Assembly: GCA_041674345.1 (NCBI GenBank)
Contig: JBAYVY010000107.1
Span: 1-10,087, forward strand
Source: JBAYVY01 sp041674345
GTDB taxonomy: Bacteria; Planctomycetota; Phycisphaerae; Phycisphaerales; Zrk34
DNA: 10,087 bases
Direction of reading: 5' to 3'
Position 1 is the first letter of the stretch, and each line of letters opens with the position of its first letter. The notes beneath the pieces were generated by a model. The model was not told the DNA's origin and did not search any database. It saw nothing but the letters and a program-made list of their open reading frames with translations. Below are positions 1 to 9,454 of the stretch, piece after piece. Position numbers and translations under genes: made by a program.

Positions 1-117
1 GCTCCGCTACGGCTGCGGGCTGCGCCCTTGCCTCCGCTGCGCCGGTCCCGGCGAACCACAACACGGGACACTTCTACTGAGTCCAAACAGGGGACATTTC
101 TACTTGAGTTGCGACAA
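1..117. other. Gene-free left edge with a pyrimidine/GC-rich segment
   Basis: No convincing coding region is visible here. Bases 1-60 are GC-rich and low in complexity (repeated gcgg/ctgcg words), and 61-117 contains the direct repeats listed separately. The sugar isomerase gene ends at 118, so this is its downstream flank. No clear terminator hairpin followed by a T-tract is seen. Confidence 0.5.
65..109. repeat. Imperfect direct repeat pair GGGACAyTTCTACT(T)GAGT
   Basis: Copy 1 is at 65-82 (gggacacttctactgagt) and copy 2 at 91-109 (gggacatttctacttgagt). They differ by one substitution and one inserted T, and lie 8 bp apart. From memory, paired 'GGGACATTTCTA' words like these occur at the ends of some insertion sequences, where they may be transposase binding sites. 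No transposase is present in the window, so this may be the outer end of an IS lying off the left edge, or a remnant. The repeat itself is directly visible; the IS link is a guess. Confidence 0.5.
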
Positions 118-990
118 TTAATGGATGTTTGTTTTCGCGGACGCAAAACAAGCGCGGGCGATGTCACAGTATTTCAACGCCTGGGACCAGCGATCCGATT
201 CCTCTGTCAAGACGCCGCCCGCGCCCGGAAAAGTGCGGGCATAAGCATTTTTCGCGTACAACAATTCCGGTGCGAAGGTCAGATAATCGCCCATTTCCGC
301 CGTCCGAAGAAAGCCCCGCATCGACGCGATCCACATCGCCTTGAAATGTTCGACGTTCGGCTCGTCATCGCGCACGCCGACGGCGACCTGCATGCAGCCC
401 GGATTGCCGATGCGACCATGAATAAACCGCACCCGCTCCAGCACCGGCGTGATGAACGCCAGTTTCTTCCCGAACCCGCCGTACACCATTTCGTGCCCGG
501 TGTACCAGTGTGAAAAGTCGCCGTTGAACCGCACATCAGGCCGGCGCTCGACAAGTTTCACCGTTCGCCAGTTGTCCTGCGTGATCGTCGCGCGGTGCGT
601 TTCGATGAACATCGGGAAATCGAACTTCGCCGAGGCGTCCAACACCGCATCGACCAGCCGATCCATCTGGTCATCATCCTCCATCCCCCAGCCGACGTGC
701 AATGTGGCGCATTCAAATCCCGCGTCGATGTTTTGTTTCGCCGTCGTGGCCGCTTCATCCGGTTCGTTCACCCGTCCCCCGCCGGCCGCGCCGAGTCCCG
801 CGGCACGGGCCGGTTTCGCATCGCCGCCCTGCACACCTTGGTAACCCGCCGCCTTGATCGCGTGGTAAAGTTCCGCGTCATCGGGGCGCGGCCCCGTGCT
901 GAAATCCGGCAATTCAGCCAGCGTGCCCATGTTCAGATAACAGCGCAACGCCGGTGGTTGCCCGCCATCATCGTGGGTATTGCGAATCAT
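118..990 (-). CDS. Sugar phosphate isomerase/epimerase-like TIM-barrel protein
   Basis: This 290-residue cytosolic protein belongs to the xylose isomerase-like TIM-barrel (AP endonuclease 2) superfamily. The likely divalent-metal ligands sit at the family's usual points: E130 in FIETHR, D158 in NGDFSHW, H191 in FIHGRIGNPG and E242 in FAPELL. These are typical of sugar isomerases and epimerases, but the substrate cannot be read from the sequence. The start at 990 is supported by a GGAG Shine-Dalgarno at 1000-997, 6 nt upstream. The gene begins 27 bp after the carB stop on the same strand, with no terminator between, so co-transcription is likely. A glycine/alanine-rich stretch at about residues 61-73 looks like a flexible loop. 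The family call is firm; a link to pyrimidine metabolism is not implied by the chemistry. Confidence 0.85.
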   Translation of the reverse strand: MIRNTHDDGGQPPALRCYLNMGTLAELPDFSTGPRPDDAELYHAIKAAGYQGVQGGDAKPARAAGLGAAGGGRVNEPDEAATTAKQNIDAGFECATLHVGWGMEDDDQMDRLVDAVLDASAKFDFPMFIETHRATITQDNWRTVKLVERRPDVRFNGDFSHWYTGHEMVYGGFGKKLAFITPVLERVRFIHGRIGNPGCMQVAVGVRDDEPNVEHFKAMWIASMRGFLRTAEMGDYLTFAPELLYAKNAYARTFPGAGGVLTEESDRWSQALKYCDIARACFASAKTNIH

Positions 991-1017
991 GCTTTGCTCC
1001 CAGCCCCGGGGTGATCG

Positions 1018-4698
<3,681 letters not shown>

Positions 4699-4801
4699 TG
4701 GGAGGCGACTCAATGAAGGTATGGACGAGGATAAATCTGGACAAATGTACCGGAGTGCGAGCAACCATTCAAGGGAACAGGCAACGCGGAATAACCAGCC
4801 A

Positions 4802-4921
4802 CCAATGACAAATGACCCAATAAACTTCAATGTTCAAGGACCAATGCCCCAACAGCGGAGACATCCCCGCGTTTGGGGTTGGTCATGGGTGATTGGATTT
4901 TATTGGGTCGTTTGTCATTGG
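4802..4921. repeat. Inverted repeat of 'GTCATTGG' type
   Basis: The arm at 4802-4823 (ccaatgacaaatgacccaat, then aa) is the reverse complement of 4900-4921 with one mismatch in 22 bp. Further ttggtcatt and gtcattgg words continue to about 4966. Read outward from either strand, the arms encode near-identical peptides (FIGSFVIG), which is why false N-terminal extensions appear for both neighbouring genes. I recall intergenic repeats of this kind from environmental bacterial genomes, but cannot name a family. Confidence 0.8.
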
Positions 4922-4977
4922 AGTTTGGTGGTTTGTTTGGTCATTCGTCATTGGTGCTTGGTCATTGCATCACCTGC

Positions 4978-4983
4978 TATCAT
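4978..4983 (+). promoter_or_regulatory. -10 box TATCAT close to the HAD gene start
   Basis: TATCAT matches TATAAT at 5 of 6 positions and ends 8 nt before the ATG at 4992. That spacing puts the transcription start at or next to the start codon. No good -35 is seen at 16-18 bp, and no Shine-Dalgarno is present, which fits a leaderless message. Confidence 0.4.
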
Positions 4984-4991
4984 ACTCCCCG

Positions 4992-5816
4992 ATGAGCCAC
5001 GACACGTCCTCCCATCCCGACATCCGCCTCATCGCCATCGACATTGACGGCACGATGCTGCGTTCGGACAAGCAACTGACCCGCGCCACCGGTCGGGCCG
5101 TCGCCGCCGCGATGACCCGGGGCGTCAAAATCGTCCTCGCCTCCGCCCGTCCGCCGCGGTCGCTGCGCCAAATCTACGAAGCGCTCGAACTGGACAGCGT
5201 GACGATCAACTACAACGGCGCTCTGATTCACGATCCGCGCGCCAACCGCAACCTGTTCCATCAGCCGCTGGATGTCGCCGATGTTCGCCGGGTCATCGCC
5301 ACCGCCCGCAAGACCGACCCCGACTGCATGGTTTCGCTGGAGATTCTCGACAAGTGGTACACCGATCACTTCGATGAAGCCCTGCCCACCGAAACCTCCC
5401 TCGCCTTCAAGCCCGACTTCATCGGTCCGCTCGACGCCTTTCTCACCGTACCGATCACCAAGCTCATGCTCCTGGCCCCGCCGACGCGCATGGCGAAAAT
5501 CACCCGGGCCGTGAAGGCGAAGCACCGCGGGCGGATCGGCCTGGCCGTCAGCGACAAGCATCTGCTTCAGGTGATGCACCCGCAAGCCAGCAAGGGGGCC
5601 GCTCTTCAGCGCGTCGCCGATGATTACCGCATCGACGCCGCCAACGTCATGGCCATCGGTGACGCGCCCAACGATCTGTCGATGATTCAGTGGGCCGGGC
5701 TGAGCGTCGCGGTCGGCAACGCCTGGCCCGCCGTCCGAGAAGCGGCCAAAGTCACCGTCCCCAGCAACGACGCCGACGGCGTGGCGCACGCCATTGAGCA
5801 ATTCGTGCTGAAATAA
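4992..5816 (+). CDS. Cof-type HAD-IIB family phosphatase
   Basis: This 274-residue HAD-superfamily hydrolase probably dephosphorylates small phosphometabolites such as sugar phosphates or nucleotides in the cytosol. Motif I is IAIDIDGTML, with D17 as nucleophile and D19 as acid/base. Motif II is S51 in VLASARP, motif III is K201 in ASKGAAL, and motif IV is GDAPNDLSM with D224, N227 and D228 for Mg2+. The alpha/beta cap between motifs II and III (about residues 80-190) is the C2/IIB type seen in Cof, YidA and YwpJ relatives. Length is typical. I start it at 4992 (MSHDTSSHPD); the frame is open back to 4893, but that part is translated repeat DNA. It is divergent from carB and lies ahead of ispG, from which a palindrome and a new promoter separate it. 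The substrate is unknown. Confidence 0.92.
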   Translation: MSHDTSSHPDIRLIAIDIDGTMLRSDKQLTRATGRAVAAAMTRGVKIVLASARPPRSLRQIYEALELDSVTINYNGALIHDPRANRNLFHQPLDVADVRRVIATARKTDPDCMVSLEILDKWYTDHFDEALPTETSLAFKPDFIGPLDAFLTVPITKLMLLAPPTRMAKITRAVKAKHRGRIGLAVSDKHLLQVMHPQASKGAALQRVADDYRIDAANVMAIGDAPNDLSMIQWAGLSVAVGNAWPAVREAAKVTVPSNDADGVAHAIEQFVLK

Positions 5817-5817
5817 G

Positions 5818-5901
5818 AATGGGCCACGAAGACGCGAAGACGCTAAGAAAGACAATACAAGAGTATTCCTTCGCGCCTTAGCGCCTTCGTGGCCCATTTT
5901 T
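5818..5901. terminator. Palindromic repeat, likely bidirectional terminator
   Basis: The 14-bp arm at 5818-5831 (aatgggccacgaag) pairs perfectly with 5885-5898, and the inner parts (gacgcgaagacgctaag against cttcgcgccttagcgc) pair imperfectly around an AT-rich centre near 5850-5866. It starts one base after the HAD stop codon and ends in TTTTT (5897-5901), so it could act as a terminator for the HAD transcript. Its 'CCACGAAGACGCGAAG' wording resembles a repeat I recall from many planctomycete and verrucomicrobial intergenic regions, so it is probably a dispersed element. Confidence 0.75.
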
Positions 5902-5919
5902 CCACACCTCGTTTCGCCG

Positions 5920-5925
5920 TATAAT
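5920..5925 (+). promoter_or_regulatory. ispG -10 box TATAAT
   Basis: A perfect TATAAT lies 32 nt before the ispG ATG. A weak -35 (tttcca at 5899-5904, 4 of 6 matches, 15-bp spacer) overlaps the T-tract of the upstream palindrome. This makes ispG a separate transcription unit from the HAD gene. Confidence 0.5.
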
Positions 5926-5948
5926 GATGAACTTCCTCAAACCACGGA

Positions 5949-5957
5949 CCCCCCCCC
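5949..5957 (+). other. C9 homopolymer directly before the ispG start codon
   Basis: Nine consecutive C residues fill the position where a Shine-Dalgarno spacer would lie, directly against the ATG at 5958. No purine-rich ribosome binding site is seen in the roughly 25-nt leader. The tract may slip in length, or sequencing may have miscounted it; it lies outside the coding region. Confidence 0.7.
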
Positions 5958-7220
5958 ATGCTCCCACGACGCAAAACACGGCAGGTCACGCTCGGTGACG
6001 CCCACCACGGCATCGTCAAAATCGGCGGCGACGCGCCCGTCTCCGTCCAGACCATGACCTCCGGCTACACCTTTGAAATCGACAAGTGCATCGCCGAGAT
6101 CAACAAACTCGCCGCCGGCGGAGCTGACATCGTCCGCGTCGCCGTCCCCGAAAAAAAAGACACCGACGCCCTCAAACAGATCATCCCCGCCGTCCGCGTC
6201 CCCATCGTCGCCGACGTTCACTTCCACTTCCAGCGCGCCCTCGAAGCCATCGACGCCGGCGTACACAAAATCCGCCTCAACCCCGGCAACATCTCCGACA
6301 AAGCCCAGGTCAAAGAAGTCGTCCAGGCCTGTAAAGCCCGCAAATTACCGATCCGTATAGGCGTCAATGAGGGCTCGATCATCGAACGCAAGGACAAGCA
6401 GAAACGCCTGAAGGAACTCGGCGGCGTCTTCTCCGACAACAAGCACGGCCACTTCCTCGCCATCATGATCGCCAAGCTCGAAGAATATCTCGACATCTTC
6501 TACGAACTGGATTTCCACGATGTCGTCATCAGCGCCAAAAGCCCCGATCCGACGCTCGTCATCGACGCCTACACCGAAATCTCCAAACGCTTCGATCACC
6601 CGTTGCACCTCGGCGTCACGCACGCCGGGCCGAAGGAAACCGGCACGATCCGCTCGGTTGTGACATTGGGCCATCTCTTGGCCTCCGGGGTCGGCGACAC
6701 CATTCGCATCAGTTACGCCAACGATCCGATCTATGAAGTCGAAGACGGCCTGGAACTGCTTTATTGCCTTGGATTGCGCGAACGCATCGGTGTCGATCTG
6801 ATCGCCTGCCCGACCTGCGGGCGCATTCAGGTCGATCTGTTCACGCTCGTGCAGGAAGTGCGGCACAAACTGAAAGCCGAGATCAAACTGCCGATCAAGG
6901 TCGCCGTGATGGGCTGCATCGTCAACGGCCCCGGTGAAGCGGAAGGCGCCGACGTCGCCATCTTCGCCGGCGACCGCCGCGGCATCATCTACGTGCAGGG
7001 CCGGCGCGTCGCCAACGTCCCCGAAGAAGAAATCCTCGAAGCGTTGTTGGATGAATGCCGAAAGTTCGAGCAGAAAGTATTGAGCGGTCAGGCGAAACTC
7101 GGCGAAAAAGTCGTCGAAATCGCCCCGCCCGACCCCATCGGCGAACTCGGAAGTGGTTTTGAAAAGATCGCGGCGGGCCAAGTCGATAAACTCACCGACC
7201 TGACCGTCGGCGGGCGCTGA
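5958..7220 (+). CDS. ispG: 4-hydroxy-3-methylbut-2-enyl diphosphate synthase
   Basis: IspG (GcpE) reductively converts 2-C-methyl-D-erythritol 2,4-cyclodiphosphate to HMBPP, the penultimate step of the MEP isoprenoid pathway. The 420-residue product is the short two-domain bacterial form. The N-terminal TIM barrel runs from VKIGGDAPVSVQTMT (about residue 20) through VADVHFHFQRAL, KIRLNPGNI and GVNEGS. The C-terminal [4Fe-4S] domain has C284 and C287 (ACPTCGR), C320 (MGCIVNGPGEA) and the conserved E327. A tail beyond about residue 380 is longer than in E. coli. The ATG at 5958 follows a poly-C tract with no Shine-Dalgarno; the protein begins directly with residues homologous to the family, so the start is reasonable. 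The run of eight A at 6151-6158 (codons EKK) could slip. No other MEP gene is nearby. Confidence 0.97.
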   Translation: MLPRRKTRQVTLGDAHHGIVKIGGDAPVSVQTMTSGYTFEIDKCIAEINKLAAGGADIVRVAVPEKKDTDALKQIIPAVRVPIVADVHFHFQRALEAIDAGVHKIRLNPGNISDKAQVKEVVQACKARKLPIRIGVNEGSIIERKDKQKRLKELGGVFSDNKHGHFLAIMIAKLEEYLDIFYELDFHDVVISAKSPDPTLVIDAYTEISKRFDHPLHLGVTHAGPKETGTIRSVVTLGHLLASGVGDTIRISYANDPIYEVEDGLELLYCLGLRERIGVDLIACPTCGRIQVDLFTLVQEVRHKLKAEIKLPIKVAVMGCIVNGPGEAEGADVAIFAGDRRGIIYVQGRRVANVPEEEILEALLDECRKFEQKVLSGQAKLGEKVVEIAPPDPIGELGSGFEKIAAGQVDKLTDLTVGGR

Positions 7221-7238
7221 GGCCGCTCGCGGCTTAGC
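7216..7238. repeat. Short hairpin at the ispG 3' end
   Basis: gctgaggccgc (7216-7226) pairs with gcggcttagc (7229-7238) with one bulge and a tight tc loop. It overlaps the ispG stop codon. No T-tract follows, so termination is uncertain. The rest of 7239-7306 shows nothing recognisable. Confidence 0.5.
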
Positions 7239-7306
7239 GATTCTCTATTATCGGTACGACAATGATCTCGCATCAATCACGTGAAGCCGATGGTTGGACG
7301 AGCATC

Positions 7307-7645
7307 TCACGTTGGAAAGCGATATTGATTCTTATTCTTGGCCCGCAATTCATTTTCGATAGCTTTCGCCTCATCACGAGTCTTGCACGGCAAGCAGTGA
7401 TATTCAATATCTGCGAGGTGGGCAAGAACGTACTCGCGTTTCGCTGAGTTGTTCCGGGTGCCACAGCCGAAAGGTTTGGGCAAAAGACTCGACATACGGT
7501 TTGCGCAGTGACCGCCAATGCCAACCAGTAAGAGTTCGCCGGAAATAGCGTGGCGAAGTTCATAGACGCCGGGGCCGAACGGCGCGGCGAGCAGTTGGCC
7601 TTTACGCGGATCGGGAAAACTTTGCCATTGAGTCCATGTGACCAC
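7307..7645 (-). CDS. Small GIY-YIG-like domain protein
   Basis: This 112-residue protein shows a divergent GIY-YIG nuclease fold pattern. The GVY element is at residues 26-28 (GPGVYEL) and the YIG counterpart at 40-44 (LVGIG). A candidate catalytic arginine is R50 (ANRMSSLL), the metal-binding glutamate is E97 (EAKAIENEL), and N104/N106 follow. There is no extra DNA-binding domain, and the tyrosine of YIG is replaced by valine, so activity is uncertain. The start is GTG at 7645 with an AAAGGG Shine-Dalgarno 6-7 nt upstream; no in-frame ATG fits. The gene runs opposite to ispG and is divergent from DUF4160. Its base composition looks less GC-rich than ispG or carB, which hints at acquisition. 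It may be a stand-alone nuclease of unknown role. Confidence 0.65.
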   Translation of the reverse strand: MVTWTQWQSFPDPRKGQLLAAPFGPGVYELRHAISGELLLVGIGGHCANRMSSLLPKPFGCGTRNNSAKREYVLAHLADIEYHCLPCKTRDEAKAIENELRAKNKNQYRFPT

Positions 7646-7733
7646 CGAACACCCTTTCTTTTTAACAGTAATTCGACATTAGCACAACGTGGGCGAATCG
7701 CCGTGCGATTTTTTCATAAGTAATTCACCACGA

Positions 7734-7765
7734 TTGACTTGCCAAGAATAAGCTATCATTATAAC
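7734..7765 (+). promoter_or_regulatory. Candidate promoter for the DUF4160-DUF2442 pair
   Basis: TTGACT (7734-7739) is followed by an AT-rich stretch with overlapping -10 candidates: CATTAT at 7757-7762 (17-bp spacer), TATCAT at 7754-7759 and TATAAC at 7760-7765. The ATG at 7798 lies about 32 nt further on. The Shine-Dalgarno is weak (ggtgg/ggaatg). The rest of 7646-7797 is AT-rich divergent spacer that must also serve the minus-strand GIY-YIG-like gene. Confidence 0.5.
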
Positions 7766-7797
7766 AACGCCGTTAGCTCATCGGTGGAATGTGAACC

Positions 7798-8058
7798 ATG
7801 CCTGAAATATCACGATTCTTGGGAATCATCATTGCGATGTTCTACAATGATCATGCTCCGCCGCATTTCCATGTGCGGTATGGTGAGCAGAAGGCCACGG
7901 TCAGTATTGAGTCGTTGAGCATTCTGGAAGGCCAGTTGTCGCCGCGTGTGATGGGGTTGGTGGTGGAATGGGCGGCACTGCATCGGAAGGAGTTGCAGGA
8001 GGATTGGGAATTGGCGCGCCGCCGCGTTCCGTTGCAGAAGATTCAACCGCTGGAATAA
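7798..8058 (+). CDS. DUF4160 domain protein
   Basis: The 86-residue protein matches the DUF4160 pattern over its full length: MPEISRFLGIIIAMFYNDH, then APPHFHVRYGE, then a central SIESLSILEGQLSPR and a helical end VVEWAALHRKELQEDWELARR. The histidines H19, H23 and H25 are the family's signature. DUF4160 proteins are usually found directly before DUF2442 proteins in arrangements resembling toxin-antitoxin modules, as here, with only 5 bp between. The biochemical function is not known to me. It is a complete gene of normal length. Confidence 0.9.
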   Translation: MPEISRFLGIIIAMFYNDHAPPHFHVRYGEQKATVSIESLSILEGQLSPRVMGLVVEWAALHRKELQEDWELARRRVPLQKIQPLE

Positions 8059-8063
8059 ACGCC

Positions 8064-8330
8064 ATGCTCAAAGATATTGTCCAAGTCACGCCTGTTGGGG
8101 ATTACCGGTTACGGCTGCGCTTTGAAGACGGCGTTGAAGGCGTTGTCGATATTGCTCGACTTGTTGGCTTCGATGGTGTTTTCGCCGCGTTGCGTGATCT
8201 GACCAAGTTTCAGCAAGTCCGTGTCAACGAAGAACTCGGCACCATCGTCTGGCCCAACGGGGCTGATCTGGACGCTTCGGTGCTGTACGCGCACATTACC
8301 GACCAAACGCTTGCGACGGGTACCCGCTAA
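8064..8330 (+). CDS. DUF2442 domain protein
   Basis: This 88-residue protein reads MLKDIVQVTPVGDYRLRLRFEDGVEGVVDI, then a middle ARLVGFDGVFAALRD and an end LGTIVWPNGADLDASVLYAH, which is the DUF2442 pattern. The start is ATG 8064, 5 bp after the DUF4160 stop; the frame is open further upstream, but that part overlaps DUF4160 and matches nothing. Tight spacing means translation is probably coupled. DUF2442 proteins are often suggested to be the partner or antitoxin of DUF4160; that role is inference. Confidence 0.9.
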   Translation: MLKDIVQVTPVGDYRLRLRFEDGVEGVVDIARLVGFDGVFAALRDLTKFQQVRVNEELGTIVWPNGADLDASVLYAHITDQTLATGTR

Positions 8331-8337
8331 ACTCTGC

Positions 8338-8343
8338 TATAAT
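8338..8343 (+). promoter_or_regulatory. -10 box TATAAT directly before DUF433
   Basis: A perfect TATAAT lies in the 19-bp gap between DUF2442 and DUF433, and ends only 6 nt before the ATG at 8350. Transcription would then begin at the start codon, giving a leaderless mRNA. No good -35 is present (TTGCGA at 8311-8316 is too far). Confidence 0.45.
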
Positions 8344-8349
8344 ATCCGC

Positions 8350-8598
8350 ATGACCCGCGATGAACTGCTTTCTCGCATTTCCATCGATCCGAACATCTGC
8401 TTCGGCAAGCCCTGTGTGCGCGGGCATCGCATCTGGGTGTCGCTGATCCTCGATTTGTTGGCCGGCGGTGAAACCTCGCGGCAAATCCTCGATGATTACC
8501 CCGGCTTGCAAGAGGCGGATATTCTCGCCTGCATCGCATATGGAGCGGAGATGTCGCGTGAACGGTATGTGGAGTTACCCGCGGGGGCCGGGCGGTAA
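8350..8598 (+). CDS. DUF433 antitoxin-like protein without visible toxin partner
   Basis: This 82-residue protein shows the DUF433 (COG2442) pattern: ISIDPNICFGKPCVRGHRIWVSLILDLLAGG, then DDYPGLQEADILACIAYGAE. DUF433 proteins contain a winged/HTH-like DNA-binding fold and usually act as the antitoxin of a downstream PIN-like DUF5615 toxin. Here the next gene is hisA on the same strand after 127 bp, and no toxin frame exists in between. It is therefore an orphan or has lost its partner. The ATG at 8350 follows a -10 box so closely that no Shine-Dalgarno is possible. Confidence 0.88.
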   Translation: MTRDELLSRISIDPNICFGKPCVRGHRIWVSLILDLLAGGETSRQILDDYPGLQEADILACIAYGAEMSRERYVELPAGAGR

Positions 8599-8631
8599 AA
8601 CTGAAACTCGACGGAAAATGACGCTTTCGGC

Positions 8632-8653
8632 GCGGCCCGCTTAAGCGGGCCGC
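8632..8653. terminator. Perfect 22-bp palindrome between DUF433 and hisA
   Basis: The arm gcggcccgctt (8632-8642) is followed at once by its reverse complement aagcgggccgc (8643-8653). As RNA this gives a strong GC hairpin with a small loop. No T-tract follows on the plus strand. It could be a terminator or a dispersed REP-like element. The rest of 8599-8692 shows no gene. Confidence 0.6.
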
Positions 8654-8692
8654 ACCCACGACGCATTTCTCATCACACGCCCCAAATTACGC

Positions 8693-8717
8693 TATGCTGT
8701 GGTCCCGAAATCTGGAG
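8693..8717 (+). promoter_or_regulatory. hisA -10 box and Shine-Dalgarno
   Basis: TATGCT (8693-8698) is a fair -10 box, without a strong -35. A GGAG at 8714-8717 lies 8 nt before the GTG at 8726 and decides the hisA start. The predicted leader is about 20 nt. Confidence 0.5.
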
Positions 8718-8725
8718 ACCGCATC

Positions 8726-9454
8726 GTGTACCTCTTCCCCGCGATTGATTTGCGTGACGGCCAAGTGGTTCGCCTCTATCAGGGCGATTACGACAAGCAG
8801 ACCACCTACGGCGATGACCCGGTTGCACAAGCGCAACGCTTCGCCGACGCCGGGGCGACTTTTCTGCATGTCGTCGATCTGAACGCGGCTCGCACCGGCA
8901 CGATGACGCATCTGCCGATCATCGAACGCATCGCGTCAACCACGGGCCTGCGCGTCGAGTTCGGCGGGGGCGTGCGCGATGACGATGCGATTGCGCGGTT
9001 GGTGAACGCGGGGGTCAGTCGCATCGTCGTCGGCACGGCGGCGCTGACGAACTGGACCTGGTTTGAGCAGGCGGCTCACCGGGCCGCGCTGGCGAACAAA
9101 CTCGTGTTGGGACTGGATGCGAAAAAAGGCAAACTCGCGGTGCATGGCTGGGAAACGACCACCGAGGCGACGCCCCCGGAAGTTGCGAAGAAGGTGAATG
9201 GCTGGCCTCTGGCGGGGATCGTGTTCACGGACATCGCGACGGACGGCACGTTGCAAGGCCCGAACTACGCATCAACGCGCGAACTGGCCGAAGCGACCAC
9301 CGTGCCTGTCATCGCTTCCGGGGGCGTGGGGACGCTGGAGCATCTGCGGCGATTGCGCGATCTGCCGATTTACGGCGCGATTGTCGGAAGGGCGCTGTAC
9401 GACGGTGCGTTCACGATCCAGCAGGCGATCGGGGTGCTGGAACGGGGAGAGTAA
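8726..9454 (+). CDS. hisA: Phosphoribosylformimino-5-aminoimidazole carboxamide ribotide isomerase
   Basis: HisA catalyses the Amadori rearrangement of ProFAR to PRFAR, the fourth step of histidine synthesis. The 242-residue (beta/alpha)8 barrel is of normal length. It starts with YLFPAIDLRDG, with D8 as catalytic base. The general acid is D131 in LGLDAKKG. Phosphate-binding loops are EFGGGVRDDD (about 78-87) and ASGGVGTLEHL (about 197-207), with TDIATDGTLQGPN at 168-180. The start is GTG at 8726, chosen by the GGAG 8 nt upstream and because family members begin within one or two residues of LFPAIDL. The gene stands alone, with TA-like genes on both sides and no other his gene. In some bacteria a related enzyme (PriA) also does the TrpF reaction; nothing here decides that. 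Confidence 0.96.
   Translation: MYLFPAIDLRDGQVVRLYQGDYDKQTTYGDDPVAQAQRFADAGATFLHVVDLNAARTGTMTHLPIIERIASTTGLRVEFGGGVRDDDAIARLVNAGVSRIVVGTAALTNWTWFEQAAHRAALANKLVLGLDAKKGKLAVHGWETTTEATPPEVAKKVNGWPLAGIVFTDIATDGTLQGPNYASTRELAEATTVPVIASGGVGTLEHLRRLRDLPIYGAIVGRALYDGAFTIQQAIGVLERGE

Larger units (their letters stand above)
4699..4991. promoter_or_regulatory. Divergent carB / HAD intergenic region filled with repeats
   Basis: This 293-bp stretch separates the carB start (minus) from the HAD gene start (plus) and must carry both promoters. About half is occupied by words such as ttggtcatt, gtcattgg and aatgacccaat, in opposite orientations. On the minus strand a weak TATCCT sits at 4733-4728, about 30 nt before the carB ATG, without a good -35. 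No Shine-Dalgarno precedes carB clearly. No RNA gene was recognised. Confidence 0.5.

Noticed and set aside
4699..4830. N-terminal extension of CarB by 44 residues
   Set aside because: It is hydrophobic, encoded by repeat DNA, and not part of the CarB family; the family start motif follows the ATG at 4698.
4893..4991. N-terminal extension of the HAD protein by 33 residues
   Set aside because: It is the other arm of the same inverted repeat; motif I lies at the expected distance from the ATG at 4992.
4980..5897. 305-codon minus-strand frame opposite the HAD gene
   Set aside because: It is antisense to a well-supported gene and has no recognisable domain.
6345..7181. 278-codon minus-strand frame opposite ispG
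   Set aside because: It is an antisense shadow with low-complexity Asp/Phe/Val composition.
7968..8063. Upstream start for DUF2442
   Set aside because: It would overlap DUF4160 by about 90 bp and the extra residues match nothing; ATG 8064 fits the family start.
8699..8725. Upstream GTG start of hisA at 8699
   Set aside because: It directly follows the -10 candidate, lacks a Shine-Dalgarno, and family members start near LFPAIDL.
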